This document shows positions 49,627 through 59,128 of a stretch of 64,000 nucleotides of DNA, in pieces. The DNA comes from Nocardia sp. CNY236 (GTDB lineage: Bacteria; Actinomycetota; Actinomycetes; Mycobacteriales; Mycobacteriaceae), in assembly GCF_000482385.1 (NCBI RefSeq), contig NZ_AXVD01000015.1, positions 122,951 to 186,950 on the forward strand, given 5' to 3'. The translations under genes and the position numbers were made by a program. Below the pieces are notes generated by a model that ran no database searches, was not told the origin of the DNA, and saw only the letters and a list, made by a program, of their open reading frames with translations. How positions within the stretch are numbered: position 1 is the first letter of the stretch; each line of letters begins with the position of its first letter.

Positions 49627-50793
49627 ATGGTAGGTGCCGGTCGGCCGAAGGCCTCGTCCGCGAATTCGTTCCTGCCGGCATGCGCCACTGGGCTCGCCCT
49701 GCTCGGGGCGACCACTGCGCTGTACAACCGCATGACCGTCCGACAGTTGGCGAACACACCGGCGACGGTCATCGAGCCGGTCACCGTCTGCATTCCCGCG
49801 CGCAACGAAGCCGACCGGCTGCCCGATCTGATCGCCGACCTGCGCGCCCAAGTCGGCATACCACGCCTGTCGGTGCGCATCCTCGACGATGCGTCCACCG
49901 ACGACACCTCTGCCGCCGCCCGGGCAGCGATCGGTGACGACCCGCGTTTCACCGTGCTGCGCACGACAGGCGACCCACTCCCCGGGTGGACCGGTAAGAC
50001 CAGCGCGTGTGCACGGTTGGCCGAGGAGGTCTCCACACCGGTGCTGATCTTCCTCGACGCCGACGTGCGCATGGCCCCGACCGCGCTCGCCGCCGCGGTG
50101 ACCGTCCTGCGCAGGAATACCCTCGCTCTGGTCTCACCCTGGCCGCTGCAGGTGGCCGGTTCGGCCGCGGAGGCTCTGGTCCAACCACTGCTGTGCTGGT
50201 CGTGGATGTCGACGCTGCCGATCGCCGCGGCCGAACGGAGCCTGCGGCCGTCCACATCGGTGGCCTGCGGCCAGTTTCTCGTGTTCGACACCGCGCGATA
50301 CCACGCGATCGGCGGCCACACAGCAGTGGCGAGCAGCGTCACCGAAGATCTCGAGATCGCCCGTGCGCTGCGCCGGGCCGGCGCCCGCACCACCGTAGTG
50401 GCCGCAGGCCGGTTGGCACGCACCAGGATGTACCGCGATATAGCCGAAGTCGATGCGGGCTATACCCGCTGGCTGTGGTCGGCGTACGGCGGCTCCGCGG
50501 CCGGCGGCACCACAGTGGCACTGCTCTGCGCTTGTACCTATTGGATCCCACCCGCGACCGCGCTGTTCGGGGCCGGCGCACTGCGCCGAACGGGTGCGCT
50601 CGGCTATCTGGCTGCGGTGGGCGGCAGGTTACTGGCGCGGTCCACCGAGACCGGTGGACCGCTCACCCGCATCGACGTCCTGAGCGCCGTGGCGCACCCG
50701 GTGTCGATCGGGGCCTACCTGGTGCTGTGGACACGTTCGCGTCGTGCCCACCGCCGGGGCACGACGCGCTGGAAGAACCGCCGACTCGACTGA
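49627..50793 (+). CDS. Family 2 glycosyltransferase, probably carotenoid glycosyltransferase (CruG/CrtQ-like)
   Basis: A 388-aa membrane GT2. The donor-binding start is VTVCIPARNEADRLPDLIADL, the DxD-like motif is FLDADVRMAP, and an acceptor-side ED and a Q/RxxRW-like motif follow (SSVTEDLEIARAL, GYTRWLW). There are hydrophobic segments at both ends. Placement with crtO and cruF suggests transfer of a sugar to a hydroxylated carotenoid; this is inference. GTG 49618 is an alternative start. Confidence 0.78.
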   Translation: MVGAGRPKASSANSFLPACATGLALLGATTALYNRMTVRQLANTPATVIEPVTVCIPARNEADRLPDLIADLRAQVGIPRLSVRILDDASTDDTSAAARAAIGDDPRFTVLRTTGDPLPGWTGKTSACARLAEEVSTPVLIFLDADVRMAPTALAAAVTVLRRNTLALVSPWPLQVAGSAAEALVQPLLCWSWMSTLPIAAAERSLRPSTSVACGQFLVFDTARYHAIGGHTAVASSVTEDLEIARALRRAGARTTVVAAGRLARTRMYRDIAEVDAGYTRWLWSAYGGSAAGGTTVALLCACTYWIPPATALFGAGALRRTGALGYLAAVGGRLLARSTETGGPLTRIDVLSAVAHPVSIGAYLVLWTRSRRAHRRGTTRWKNRRLD

Positions 50794-50888
50794 ATCCGCA
50801 GACCACCATGACCGACAGAGGCCGAGCGCCGAACGGTCGATGAACGTGGTTTCGTGCGGCATGATGCCGAGCGTGTCGAGCGCACCAC

Positions 50889-51596
50889 TCATGGCACAGC
50901 GGTGATTCCGACCGTGGGCAGGAAATGGCACGTGCGCTCGCCATTGCGCACCGAACCGAACACCGCGGCGAGCACCATGCCGCTGCCGGTCTCCACCGGC
51001 ACCGCCCGCACTCCACCCATCGGAAGGGTCGCGGCGAGAAAGTCTCGGATCCGTTGTTCGGCCTGTGGCCGCAGTTGCGGCGGAACCGCGGGCGGGATCA
51101 TCTCGCGGGCTGTCTCCGGCAACGATCCCATGGCGGTCGTACCACTACGGCCGGTGTTCGGATTGAGCCATGCGACGTGCATGCCCGCGGTGTTCGGGCC
51201 GTCGGCATCGAGTCCGTAGGGCACGAAAGTGAACAGGGCATGCCCCGCCTTGACAGCGCTGAGGTCGAGGCCGGGAATCTCCACGGTGTTCTTCGGCCAC
51301 GGACCGGGAATGACGCCGGCCACCGCGGGCGCCAGGCCGAGAGGGCTGTCCTCCAGGCAAAACGCCGCCGCAGCCGGATATGAGAACGGCTCGATACCCA
51401 AGGCGCGTAGCGCGTCGAGCGCAGAGCGGTATGCATCCGATAGATCAGCCGGTGTGGCGGCCAGCGCTGCCGAATCGGTGTCCACGGCAACCACCGTATC
51501 CGCGGTCGCGGGCGAGGCTGTCGGTCCGACGAGCGCCACCGCGAGCGCGCTGGACGCGATGGCAGACAACAGAGGCAGACGGCGCAATACGATCAC
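50889..51596 (-). CDS. Secreted protein of unknown function
   Basis: A 235-aa exported protein. The signal peptide LLSAIASSALAVALVGPTAS is cleaved near PATA-DT. Two cysteines (FCLEDS, RTCHFL) may form a disulfide. The segment VPYGLDADGPNTAGMHVAWLN recalls a conserved mycolata family of secreted proteins of unknown role. GTG 51596 has the very strong ribosome site GAGGAGG. It is flanked by metF on the same strand but 146 bp apart, so it likely has its own promoter. Confidence 0.75.
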   Translation of the reverse strand: MIVLRRLPLLSAIASSALAVALVGPTASPATADTVVAVDTDSAALAATPADLSDAYRSALDALRALGIEPFSYPAAAAFCLEDSPLGLAPAVAGVIPGPWPKNTVEIPGLDLSAVKAGHALFTFVPYGLDADGPNTAGMHVAWLNPNTGRSGTTAMGSLPETAREMIPPAVPPQLRPQAEQRIRDFLAATLPMGGVRAVPVETGSGMVLAAVFGSVRNGERTCHFLPTVGITAVP

Positions 51597-51742
51597 GAAA
51601 CCTCCTCATCGGTGGAACGATCGAGGGGCACAGTACTCCGGCAGCTGCCACCGACAGGTGATATTGCCGACAGCAATCTGCGTGCGATTCCCAGTTTCCG
51701 ACATCGCCCCCGGTCGCGATCGCTATCGCAGGCGCGAGGCAC

Positions 51743-52741
51743 TCAGGCGCTGATCGATGCGTCCGCGACGCCATAACCGAGGTTACCGAGAACCTCACTG
51801 GTCGCCTTCGCGAAATTGAGGGTGATGAAATGCAGGCAGGGCGCGCCCTCTTCGATCAGCCGCTGCGCAATCTCGGTCGCGATCTCGATGCCGGCCGCGC
51901 GTACGGCCGCGACGTTCTCCTCACCGCTGCCTGCCGCTGTGCGCAACCTGTCCAGCACCGCGGCGGGCAACGACCTGCCGCACAGCTGTTCGGCGCGCTG
52001 CACGGTGCGTAGCGAGGTGATCGGCATCAACTCCGGGATGATCGGCTTGGCGCCCTCCACCGGATCCATCGCCACGACGCGATCGCGCAAACGCAAATAG
52101 TGCTCGACGTCGAAAAACATCTGGGTGATCGAATATTCCGCTCCCGCACGCAGTTTCGCGACCAGAAACGCGGTATCGGTCTCGAGGTCCGGGGAGTGAT
52201 GGTGGCCTTGTGGGAACGAGGCGACACCGAGATGGAAGTCGCCGAGACCACGCACGATACGCACCAGCTCCTCGGCATACGAGACCCCGTCGGGATGCTT
52301 GTGCCACTCGCCGAGAGGATCGCCGGGCGGGTCGCCGCGCAGCGCCAGGATATTGTGAATTCCCGAGTCCGCGTATGCGCCGACCAGCGAACGCAGCTCG
52401 GCGACGCTGTGCCCTACGGCGGTCAGGTGAGCGACCGGCAGCAGCGTGGTCTCACGCGCCAACTCGCCGGTGACGCGCACGGTACGGTCCCGGGTGGACC
52501 CGCCCGCGCCGTAGGTCATCGACACGAACGCGGGATGCATACGCTCGAACTGGCGCACTGCCCGCCACAGGCGCGCTTCGGCGGCTTCGTCACGGGGCGG
52601 GTTGAACTCCACCGAGAAGGGCACCCCTCGCCCCGCGTGCGCCCGCAGGCTCTGGACAACCGAAGGCGTCCCAGAGACATTCGCGTGCGCTCGAGCGGGC
52701 GGGCCAGGTGTCGAGCGTGCCCGCGAGTCGTCGAAAGTCAC
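51743..52741 (-). CDS. metF: Methylenetetrahydrofolate reductase, Rv2172c-like
   Basis: A 332-aa TIM-barrel enzyme that reduces 5,10-methylene-THF to 5-methyl-THF for methionine synthesis. FSVEFNPPRDEAAE carries the catalytic Glu, FVSMTYGAGGS and LALRGDPPGDP follow, and ITQMFFDVEHYLRL is present. It matches the shorter mycobacterial Rv2172c type, reported to be atypical among MetF enzymes, rather than a classic E. coli MetF. The GTG start at 52741 begins a Pro/Ala-rich leader; a later start is possible. Confidence 0.87.
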   Translation of the reverse strand: MTFDDSRARSTPGPPARAHANVSGTPSVVQSLRAHAGRGVPFSVEFNPPRDEAAEARLWRAVRQFERMHPAFVSMTYGAGGSTRDRTVRVTGELARETTLLPVAHLTAVGHSVAELRSLVGAYADSGIHNILALRGDPPGDPLGEWHKHPDGVSYAEELVRIVRGLGDFHLGVASFPQGHHHSPDLETDTAFLVAKLRAGAEYSITQMFFDVEHYLRLRDRVVAMDPVEGAKPIIPELMPITSLRTVQRAEQLCGRSLPAAVLDRLRTAAGSGEENVAAVRAAGIEIATEIAQRLIEEGAPCLHFITLNFAKATSEVLGNLGYGVADASISA

Positions 52742-52811
52742 CGGTTCAGTCTAGAGGTGACCCACCGCGGCATTATCGAGTTGCTCCCGGCCCCGCGTAT
52801 TCTTCGGACCA

Positions 52812-52892
52812 GACGACACAGTCGACATGGTCGACATGGTCGACATGGTCGACACAGTCGACATGGTCGACACAGTCGACATGGTCGCCGTG
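52812..52892 (+). repeat. 9-bp tandem repeat at the idsA 5' end
   Basis: GTCGACATG or GTCGACACA units recur at 52821, 52830, 52839, 52848, 52857, 52866 and 52875 with degenerate flanking copies. All are in frame with idsA and would encode VDM/VDT triplets if translated. Confidence 0.9.
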
Positions 52893-54122
52893 ACGAGACG
52901 ACACGCGCGACCGCGCGACCGCAGGACCGAATCACAACAGACACCATGCCGGCAAACCGTCGGTCCACGACCCACGATCCGCACGACCTTGGAGGCCGCC
53001 CTGTCCACCGGAACCGGTACTCAGACGTCGGATGCCCCGGTACCGCAGCCGGGCACCCCCGCCTTCGCCAACGCGATAGAGCAGGCCCTGGCCACGTTCT
53101 TCGCAACCCGCCGCCCCACGGTCGAACGACTCGGCCCGATCTTCGTCGAAGCCGCGGACACGCTCGAGCAATTCGTCCTGCGTGGTGGAAAGCGCACCAG
53201 ACCGGCGTTCGCATGGACCGGGTGGCTCGGCGCCGGCGGTGATCCGCAGGGACCGGAGGCCGCGACGGTGCTGTCGGCGTGCGCGTCTTTGGAGCTGGTG
53301 CAGGCGTGCGCGCTGATCCACGACGACATCATCGACTCCTCTCACACGCGCCGGCGTTTCCCCACGGTGCACGTGGACTTCGGGCAGCGCCATCGAGATC
53401 GTGGATGGGGAGGCGACGCGGCGCATTTCGGTACCAGTGTCGCCATCCTGCTCGGAGACCTTGCGTTGGCGTGGGCGGACGATGTGGTTCACGCCGCCGG
53501 TCTGAGTCCCGCGGCACTCGGCAGGTTTGCGCCGGTGTGGGCCGAGATGCGTACCGAGGTGCTCGGCGGCCAATTGCTCGATGTCAGCGGCGAGGCGGGT
53601 GCCGACGAATCGGTCGAGTCGGCGCTGCGGATCAGCCGGTACAAGACCGCTGCCTACACGGTCGAACGTCCGCTGCACCTGGGCGCCGCCATCGCCGCAG
53701 GGAGCCCTGAGCTGATCGAGGCATATCGGACGTTCGGCGCGGCGATCGGCATCGCCTTCCAGCTCCGCGACGATCTGCTCGGTGTCTTCGGTGACCCGGT
53801 GGTGACCGGCAAACCTTCGGGCGACGATCTTCGCGAGGGCAAACGCACCGTGCTGCTGGCAGAGGCGTTGCGCCTGGCCGACGCGAGCGACCCGACCGCC
53901 GCAACCCTGCTGCGGCGCAGTATCGGCAGCGACCTGGACGCCGAGGCACTACGCAGGCTGCGCGTGCTGTTGACCGAACTCGGCGCGGTCGACAGTGTGG
54001 AACGCCGCATCGCCGAGCTCACCGACGTCGGGCTCTCCGCCATCGAGGCCAGCTCCGCGACCCCCATGGCCAAGGAACGGCTGCGTGCAATGGCACTGTC
54101 CGCGACCGAACGCAGCGCGTGA
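52881..54122 (+). CDS. idsA: Geranylgeranyl (polyprenyl) diphosphate synthase
   Basis: A roughly 413-aa trans-prenyl transferase making GGPP for carotenoids. The first aspartate-rich motif is [11 protein letters not shown] and the second is [25 protein letters not shown] and [14 protein letters not shown] are family signatures. It is the Rv2173 (IdsA2) orthologue by position. The N-terminus is unclear: ATG 52881 is the last ATG before the conserved part, but the frame opens inside the 9-bp repeats and GTG 52890 is also possible. Heads the idsA-crtI-mptA-crtB operon and is divergent from metF. Confidence 0.9.
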   Translation: MVAVTRRHARPRDRRTESQQTPCRQTVGPRPTIRTTLEAALSTGTGTQTSDAPVPQPGTPAFANAIEQALATFFATRRPTVERLGPIFVEAADTLEQFVLRGGKRTRPAFAWTGWLGAGGDPQGPEAATVLSACASLELVQACALIHDDIIDSSHTRRRFPTVHVDFGQRHRDRGWGGDAAHFGTSVAILLGDLALAWADDVVHAAGLSPAALGRFAPVWAEMRTEVLGGQLLDVSGEAGADESVESALRISRYKTAAYTVERPLHLGAAIAAGSPELIEAYRTFGAAIGIAFQLRDDLLGVFGDPVVTGKPSGDDLREGKRTVLLAEALRLADASDPTAATLLRRSIGSDLDAEALRRLRVLLTELGAVDSVERRIAELTDVGLSAIEASSATPMAKERLRAMALSATERSA

Positions 54123-54168
54123 CCTTCGGCATTCGGGCCGGCCGACGTTCAGGCAAGGAGAAGACCGC

Positions 54169-55731
54169 GTGAAAACCGTTGCGGGACCCACCGATCGCGT
54201 AGTCGTCGTCGGCGCGGGGTTGGCCGGCTTGTCCGCCGCGTTGTACCTGACCGGCGCCGGCCACACGGTCACGCTGCTCGAGCGAGCCGACCACCCGGGT
54301 GGTCGAGTAGGGCGCTATCGGGGCGTGGACTACGACATCGACTCCGGCGCCACCGTATTGACCCTGCCCGAACTGATCACCGACGCGCTCGCCACGGTCG
54401 GCCGTACCCCGGAAAGCTGCCTCCCCCCGCTACGGATCCATCGACTGACCCCCAGCTACCACGCGCGGTTCGCCGATGGCGTCGATATCGAGGTGTTCGC
54501 CGACGCCGACACAATGGCCGCGGAGATCGAGCGGATCTTCGGTCCGGCCGAGGCGCGTGGGTATCGACGTCTGCGCAACTGGTTGGCGCGCGTCTACGCT
54601 GCAGAGTTCGACGAGTTCGTCGACACCAATTTCGACTCCCCGCTGGATCTGGTATTCGTGCCGGCCAAACGTCGCGCGCTGATCGAGCTGACACGCCTGG
54701 GCGGGTTCGGCCGATTGGGCACCAAGGTGCGGCGGTTCCTGCGTGATCCACGCCTGGCCCGCGTGTTCACCTTCCAAGCGCTCTACGCCGGCATGTCACC
54801 CGAACAGGCACTCGCCGTATACGGCGCGATCCCGCACATGGACACCTCACTCGGGGTCTACTTTCCCGAGGGCGGGATGCGCGCGATCGCCGAGGCACTC
54901 GCGCACGCGTTCACCGACGCGGGCGGCACCCTGGAACTCGGCGCCGAGGTGGTCGGCGTCGACTATGCCGATCGCAGAGCTCGGCGCGCCCGCACCGCCG
55001 ATGGTCGGTCGTTCGAGTGTGACGCACTGGTCGTGACCGCCGATCTCGGTACACTCGCCCGCTTCGGCGTGCGGCCCCGGCGTGGGCTGCGTGCGGCGCC
55101 ATCGGCGGTCGTCGCCCACGGCACCATCCCTGCCGCTGTCGCCGCGCACTGGCCGGTACAGGCGCACCACGTGATCGAATTCGGGCGTGCCTGGAAGACC
55201 ACGTTCGCCGAGATCGCTGCACGACCCGGTCGCGGCGCACTGATGAGCGACCCTTCGCTGCTGTTGACTCGGCCCGCACACACCGATCCGAGTCTGCTCA
55301 TCGAACGTCCCGACCAGCGACACGAGCCGTTCTCGCTGCTGGCGCCCTGCCCGAACCTGGTAGCTGCACCATTGGACTGGCCGCGGCTGGGTCCGGCGTA
55401 CCTGCGCGAGCTGTTGTTGATTTTGGAAGCGCGCGGCTACCACGGTATCGCCCAGCACTTCATCGTCGATCGGCTCGACACTCCGCAGACATGGCTCGAC
55501 CACGGCATGCTTGCCGGTTCGCCCTTCTCCGCCGCACATCTGTTCCGGCAGACCGGTCCCTTCCGACCGAACAACTTCCCCCGCTCCAGCGATAATGTCG
55601 TTATTGCTGGCTGCGGTACAACACCCGGCGTGGGAGTACCCACTGCACTGCTATCGGGGAAGCTCGCCGCAACCCGCATTACCGGTGCGGTCCGCCCGCA
55701 CGTTGCGAAACGTGGCGTACCAACCGGATAG
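54169..55731 (+). CDS. crtI: Phytoene desaturase, CrtI family
   Basis: A 520-aa FAD enzyme that desaturates phytoene to lycopene. The dinucleotide fold is [41 protein letters not shown] follows, and the C-terminal FAD region ends [25 protein letters not shown]. Middle segments such as [14 protein letters not shown] and the SLLAPCPN segment are CrtI-like. GTG 54169 has the ribosome site AAGGAG, 8 nt upstream. The number of desaturation steps cannot be predicted. Confidence 0.9.
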   Translation: MKTVAGPTDRVVVVGAGLAGLSAALYLTGAGHTVTLLERADHPGGRVGRYRGVDYDIDSGATVLTLPELITDALATVGRTPESCLPPLRIHRLTPSYHARFADGVDIEVFADADTMAAEIERIFGPAEARGYRRLRNWLARVYAAEFDEFVDTNFDSPLDLVFVPAKRRALIELTRLGGFGRLGTKVRRFLRDPRLARVFTFQALYAGMSPEQALAVYGAIPHMDTSLGVYFPEGGMRAIAEALAHAFTDAGGTLELGAEVVGVDYADRRARRARTADGRSFECDALVVTADLGTLARFGVRPRRGLRAAPSAVVAHGTIPAAVAAHWPVQAHHVIEFGRAWKTTFAEIAARPGRGALMSDPSLLLTRPAHTDPSLLIERPDQRHEPFSLLAPCPNLVAAPLDWPRLGPAYLRELLLILEARGYHGIAQHFIVDRLDTPQTWLDHGMLAGSPFSAAHLFRQTGPFRPNNFPRSSDNVVIAGCGTTPGVGVPTALLSGKLAATRITGAVRPHVAKRGVPTG

Positions 55732-55744
55732 TGCTCGGTGCTAC

Positions 55745-55795
55745 ACCGTAAACTTGGCGACCGTAAACTGGGCGCCGACCGTAAACTAGGCGCCG
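55745..55795 (+). repeat. Direct repeats upstream of mptA
   Basis: ACCGTAAACTnGGCG occurs at 55745, 55760 and 55778, the last two followed by CCG. They fill the crtI-mptA gap. Each contains TAAACT, which fits a -10 TANNNT. Confidence 0.8.
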
Positions 55796-55848
55796 ACCTA
55801 TTCGCCCGCGGTTGCGACCGCCGACCACTCGGGGGGACCGACTTCCAG

Positions 55849-57543
55849 ATGGCATCCCCTGACACGCGCATTGCCGACACCACGCATCCCGACACCTCCG
55901 GCCGAACGTCCCTGCTCGTGCGCCCTCCATCGGATGGCCTTCGCGGTTTCCGGCGGCGGATGCGCATCGGGGCCGAGTTCGCCAGAAGCCCAGAGGGTCA
56001 CGCGGCGTTGCTCGGATTCTTCGGCGCGGTCCTGATCACGTTCGGCGGGTTCGGGGCAGGCAGCGTGCGTGCGCGCGACCCGCTGTTGGAGGCCATGCAC
56101 CTGTCCTGGCTCCGGTTCGGGCACGGCTTCGCATTGTCGACCATCTTCGTCTGGATCGGTGTGCTGCTGATGATCGTCGCCTGGGTTCGGCTCGGACGAG
56201 CAACGATCAAGCCACGTGACGAGTCCGGCGTGGGCGTGACGCCGAACGAACTGCGTGCCATCGTCGGCATCTGGATCACCCCATTGATGTTCGCTGTGCC
56301 CATGTTCAGCCGCGACGCCTACTCCTACCTCGCCCAAGGTGCACTGCTCCGTGACGGGTTCGACCCCTACCAAGTCGGTCCGGTAGCGAATCCAGGTGTC
56401 CTACTGGACAATGTGAGCCCGGTCTGGACCACGACCACAGCGCCGTACGGGCCGGTGTTCCTTCTACTCGGACAGATGGTCACCACGATTACCGGTGACA
56501 ACATCGTCGCCGGCACCATCGCCATGCGCTTGGTCATGCTGCCCGGCCTGGCGTTGATGATGTGGGCAGTGCCCTATCTCACCAAGCACCTCGGTGGCAG
56601 GCCCACCGTCGCGCTGTGGCTCGCAGTGCTCAACCCGCTGGTGCTCATCCATCTGATCGGCGGCGTCCACAACGAGATGCTCATGGTCGGACTGATGTGC
56701 GCGGGCATCGCGCTGGTATTGGAGCGCCACCACGTGGCGGGGATCGTGGTCGTCGCGATCGGCGTGGCGATCAAAGCGACCGCCGGTGTGGCCCTACCCT
56801 TCCTGGTATGGATCTGGATGTTGCACGAGCGTGAGCGCCGCGCGGCGCAGCGGGTCGGCCGTGATCCGGGGCAGCTACCGGCGGACGAGCATCCCGACGA
56901 TGCCGCACGGCCGACCGAGGACATGCCCGATCCCGCGCGGATGTTCGCCAAGATCGCGGGCCTGGGCCTGAGTGTCTTCGTGGTGGTCTTCGTGGCCGCG
57001 TCCGCGGTCGCGGGCGTCGGAATCGGCTGGCTGACCGCGCTGTCCGGGTCACAGAAGATCATCAACTGGTTGTCGCTGCCGACCGTGCTGGCGCACGCGA
57101 CCGCCTGGGTGACCCCACTACAGTGGGAAGGGCTGGTCCTCGACGTGACCCGCACGGTGGGGGTGCTCGCGCTCATCGCGGTATTGATCTGGACCTGGTG
57201 GCAGTTTCGGCACAGCGAACGCGAAGCCGTGCTGGGCATTCTGATCGCCTTCGTCGCGATCGTCATTCTCTCGCCCGCGGCGCTTCCGTGGTACTACTCG
57301 TGGCCATTGGCCTTGGCCGCCGGACTCGCCCTGTCCACCACGACGCTGATGATGCTGGTCGGGGTATGCACGTGGCTCATGCTGCTCTTTCAGCCCGATG
57401 GTTCGCACGGTATGTACAACTTCTGGCATGTCGCCGCCGCGACCGTCGCCGCCGTTGTGGCGGCGCTGTCGCTACGCACCAGGAATCCGCTGCGCCCGCG
57501 CTCCGCGTCGACAACCGCCGTCGTCGATACCCCGGTCCGATGA
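55849..57543 (+). CDS. mptA: Alpha-(1->6)-mannosyltransferase MptA (lipomannan synthesis)
   Basis: A 564-aa GT-C polyprenyl-phosphomannose-dependent mannosyltransferase extending the lipomannan/LAM mannan core on the outer face of the membrane. About a dozen TM helices are visible. The first extracytoplasmic loop has FSRDAYSYLAQG with the catalytic Asp. PYGPVFLLLGQMVT and GGVHNEMLMVGLM are conserved. Orthologue of Rv2174. ATG 55849 has a G-run ribosome site; the frame stays open to GTG 55738. It overlaps crtB by 4 nt (ATGA), which is odd for an LM gene. Confidence 0.9.
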   Translation: MASPDTRIADTTHPDTSGRTSLLVRPPSDGLRGFRRRMRIGAEFARSPEGHAALLGFFGAVLITFGGFGAGSVRARDPLLEAMHLSWLRFGHGFALSTIFVWIGVLLMIVAWVRLGRATIKPRDESGVGVTPNELRAIVGIWITPLMFAVPMFSRDAYSYLAQGALLRDGFDPYQVGPVANPGVLLDNVSPVWTTTTAPYGPVFLLLGQMVTTITGDNIVAGTIAMRLVMLPGLALMMWAVPYLTKHLGGRPTVALWLAVLNPLVLIHLIGGVHNEMLMVGLMCAGIALVLERHHVAGIVVVAIGVAIKATAGVALPFLVWIWMLHERERRAAQRVGRDPGQLPADEHPDDAARPTEDMPDPARMFAKIAGLGLSVFVVVFVAASAVAGVGIGWLTALSGSQKIINWLSLPTVLAHATAWVTPLQWEGLVLDVTRTVGVLALIAVLIWTWWQFRHSEREAVLGILIAFVAIVILSPAALPWYYSWPLALAAGLALSTTTLMMLVGVCTWLMLLFQPDGSHGMYNFWHVAAATVAAVVAALSLRTRNPLRPRSASTTAVVDTPVR

Positions 57544-58619
57544 CCGCCGACGATCCGACGACACCCGCCCTGCTCCCTTCTGCCTACCGAGAATGCAAGC
57601 GAGTCGCCGCCGCACACGGTCGCACCTACTTTCTGGCGACTCGGCTCTTGGCGCCCGAGCAGCGACCCGCAATCCATGCGCTGTACGCGTTCGCTCGTCT
57701 GGTGGACGACATCGTCGACCGCGCCGGTCACGCCGGAGTCCCGGCGGTGAGCGATGGCGCCGGAGTCCCGGCGGTGAGCGATGGCGCCGGAGTCCCGGCG
57801 GTGAGCGATGGCGCCGGAGTCCCGGCGGTGGCCGGACCGACCGAAGAAATCGACCTGATCGAGCGTGCGCTCCGAGGCGCGCTCGTGCCCTGTGGCGGTC
57901 GAGTACCGCCAGACAGGCCACCTCACCCACCGCAACCGGACCCGCCCACGACCGGAATGCTCGTCTTGTCCGCTGTGGTCGACACCATCCAGCGCTACGA
58001 CATCGACGCCCGGCACTTCTGGACATTCCTGGATTCCATGCGAATGGACGTACCCGGCGCCCCGACCTTCCGCAACAGGTACGCCACCATGGACGAGTTG
58101 GGCGAATACATGCGCGGGTCCGCAGCCGCGATCGGCTTGCAACTGCTGCCCGTCCTCGGCACCGTCGTCCCGGTCCGCGAGGCCGAACCAGGGGCAGCCG
58201 CCCTTGGCGAAGCGTTCCAGCTCACCAACTTCCTGCGGGATGTCGCAGAGGACCTCGATCGTGATCGGGTCTATCTTCCTGCCGATATCCTCGCCGCATT
58301 CGGCGTCTCGGAGGCGTTGCTGTTCGAGTGTCGCCGCACTGGACACACCGACCGCCACGTGCGCCACGCGCTGGCGCACCTGATCGCGCTGAACCGCGAT
58401 ATCTACCGTCGTGCCATACCCGCCATCGACTTGCTCGCGCCACGCGTGCGACCGGGCATCCGCACCGCTGCCGCCCTCTACGCCGATATCCTCTACCGCA
58501 TCGAGCGCAACGACTATGCGGTCTTCGACCGGCGTGCCCTGGTCCCACGTCGGCACCGCCTACGCGTGGCCGCCACCGAATTCGCCACCGCTGCCCTGCG
58601 CGGCGAACTCGTACGCTGA
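57540..58619 (+). CDS. crtB: Phytoene synthase with internal repeat
   Basis: A 359-aa squalene/phytoene synthase joining two GGPP molecules. The first Asp-rich motif is FARLVDDIVDRAGHA near residues 52-66, the second is FLRDVAEDLDRDRVYLP. AYRECKRVAAAHGRTYFLATRLL is the family opening. Right after the first motif is an insertion of 3 to 4 GVPAVSDGA repeats (27-bp DNA period), in a loop normally without repeats. It is translationally coupled to mptA and the last gene before Rv2175c. Confidence 0.92.
   Translation: MTADDPTTPALLPSAYRECKRVAAAHGRTYFLATRLLAPEQRPAIHALYAFARLVDDIVDRAGHAGVPAVSDGAGVPAVSDGAGVPAVSDGAGVPAVAGPTEEIDLIERALRGALVPCGGRVPPDRPPHPPQPDPPTTGMLVLSAVVDTIQRYDIDARHFWTFLDSMRMDVPGAPTFRNRYATMDELGEYMRGSAAAIGLQLLPVLGTVVPVREAEPGAAALGEAFQLTNFLRDVAEDLDRDRVYLPADILAAFGVSEALLFECRRTGHTDRHVRHALAHLIALNRDIYRRAIPAIDLLAPRVRPGIRTAAALYADILYRIERNDYAVFDRRALVPRRHRLRVAATEFATAALRGELVR
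57735..57831 (+). repeat. 27-bp tandem repeat in crtB
   Basis: GGAGTCCCGGCGGTG begins each unit at 57735, 57762, 57789 and 57816, an exact 27-bp period with almost no divergence. It encodes GVPAVSDGA three times and a fourth partial copy. Confidence 0.92.
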
Positions 58620-58651
58620 GCAGAGTCGGTATCCATCGCGATCCGCGGGCG

Positions 58652-58708
58652 GCTCAGAACGGGTCGGCCGCGGCCCGACAGCTCAGAACGGGTCGGCCGC
58701 GGCCCGAC
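58652..58708. repeat. 29-bp tandem duplication at the Rv2175c stop
   Basis: A 28-bp core starting GCTCAGAACGGGTCGGCCGC occurs at 58652 and 58681. The second copy contains the stop and last codons of the Rv2175c-like gene, and the first copy is an extra one outside the gene. Confidence 0.88.
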
Positions 58709-59051
58709 GGAGTACTTCACGCGCAAGGGGTCCGTGCAATGCATCGACCGGTCTGCCGGGCAGACTGTCGTCTTCGGTGAAGATCCACTCCAGGATCTCC
58801 TCGTCGGTGTACTTCGCGTCCCGCATGACCGTGATCAGGCCGGGCAACGACTTCACCACCGCGCCGGCGTCATCGAAGAATCGCTCCGGGATGCCCGCCA
58901 CGCCACCTCTGCGCACCGCGATCAACTGGTGGTCGCGCAGCAGTTGATGCACCCGGGTCACCACCAGGCCGAGCCGGCTGGCAACCTCCGGCAGCGGCAC
59001 CAGCGTCACCGACTGCGGAAGGACATCGTCACTGCAGGGAAATGCACTCAC
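58683..59051 (-). CDS. Winged-helix DNA-binding protein, Rv2175c family
   Basis: A 122-aa protein. A small HTH in the middle (VASRLGLVVTRVHQLLRDHQLIAV) is followed by RRGGVAGIPERFF and a conserved end with YTDEEILEWIFTEDDSLPGRPVDALH. In M. tuberculosis Rv2175c binds DNA and is phosphorylated by the kinase PknL, encoded divergently here too. GTG 59051 is the family-like start. A perfect 20-bp palindrome lies in the shared promoter. The target genes are not known. Confidence 0.9.
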   Translation of the reverse strand: MSAFPCSDDVLPQSVTLVPLPEVASRLGLVVTRVHQLLRDHQLIAVRRGGVAGIPERFFDDAGAVVKSLPGLITVMRDAKYTDEEILEWIFTEDDSLPGRPVDALHGPLAREVLRRAAADPF

Positions 59052-59128
59052 CCGAACAACCGTAGACGGTCATGCCGTGCACGTCCTCGAACACCCGAGG
59101 CAGTTCGCTCGCTACCATCGGGGGGCCG

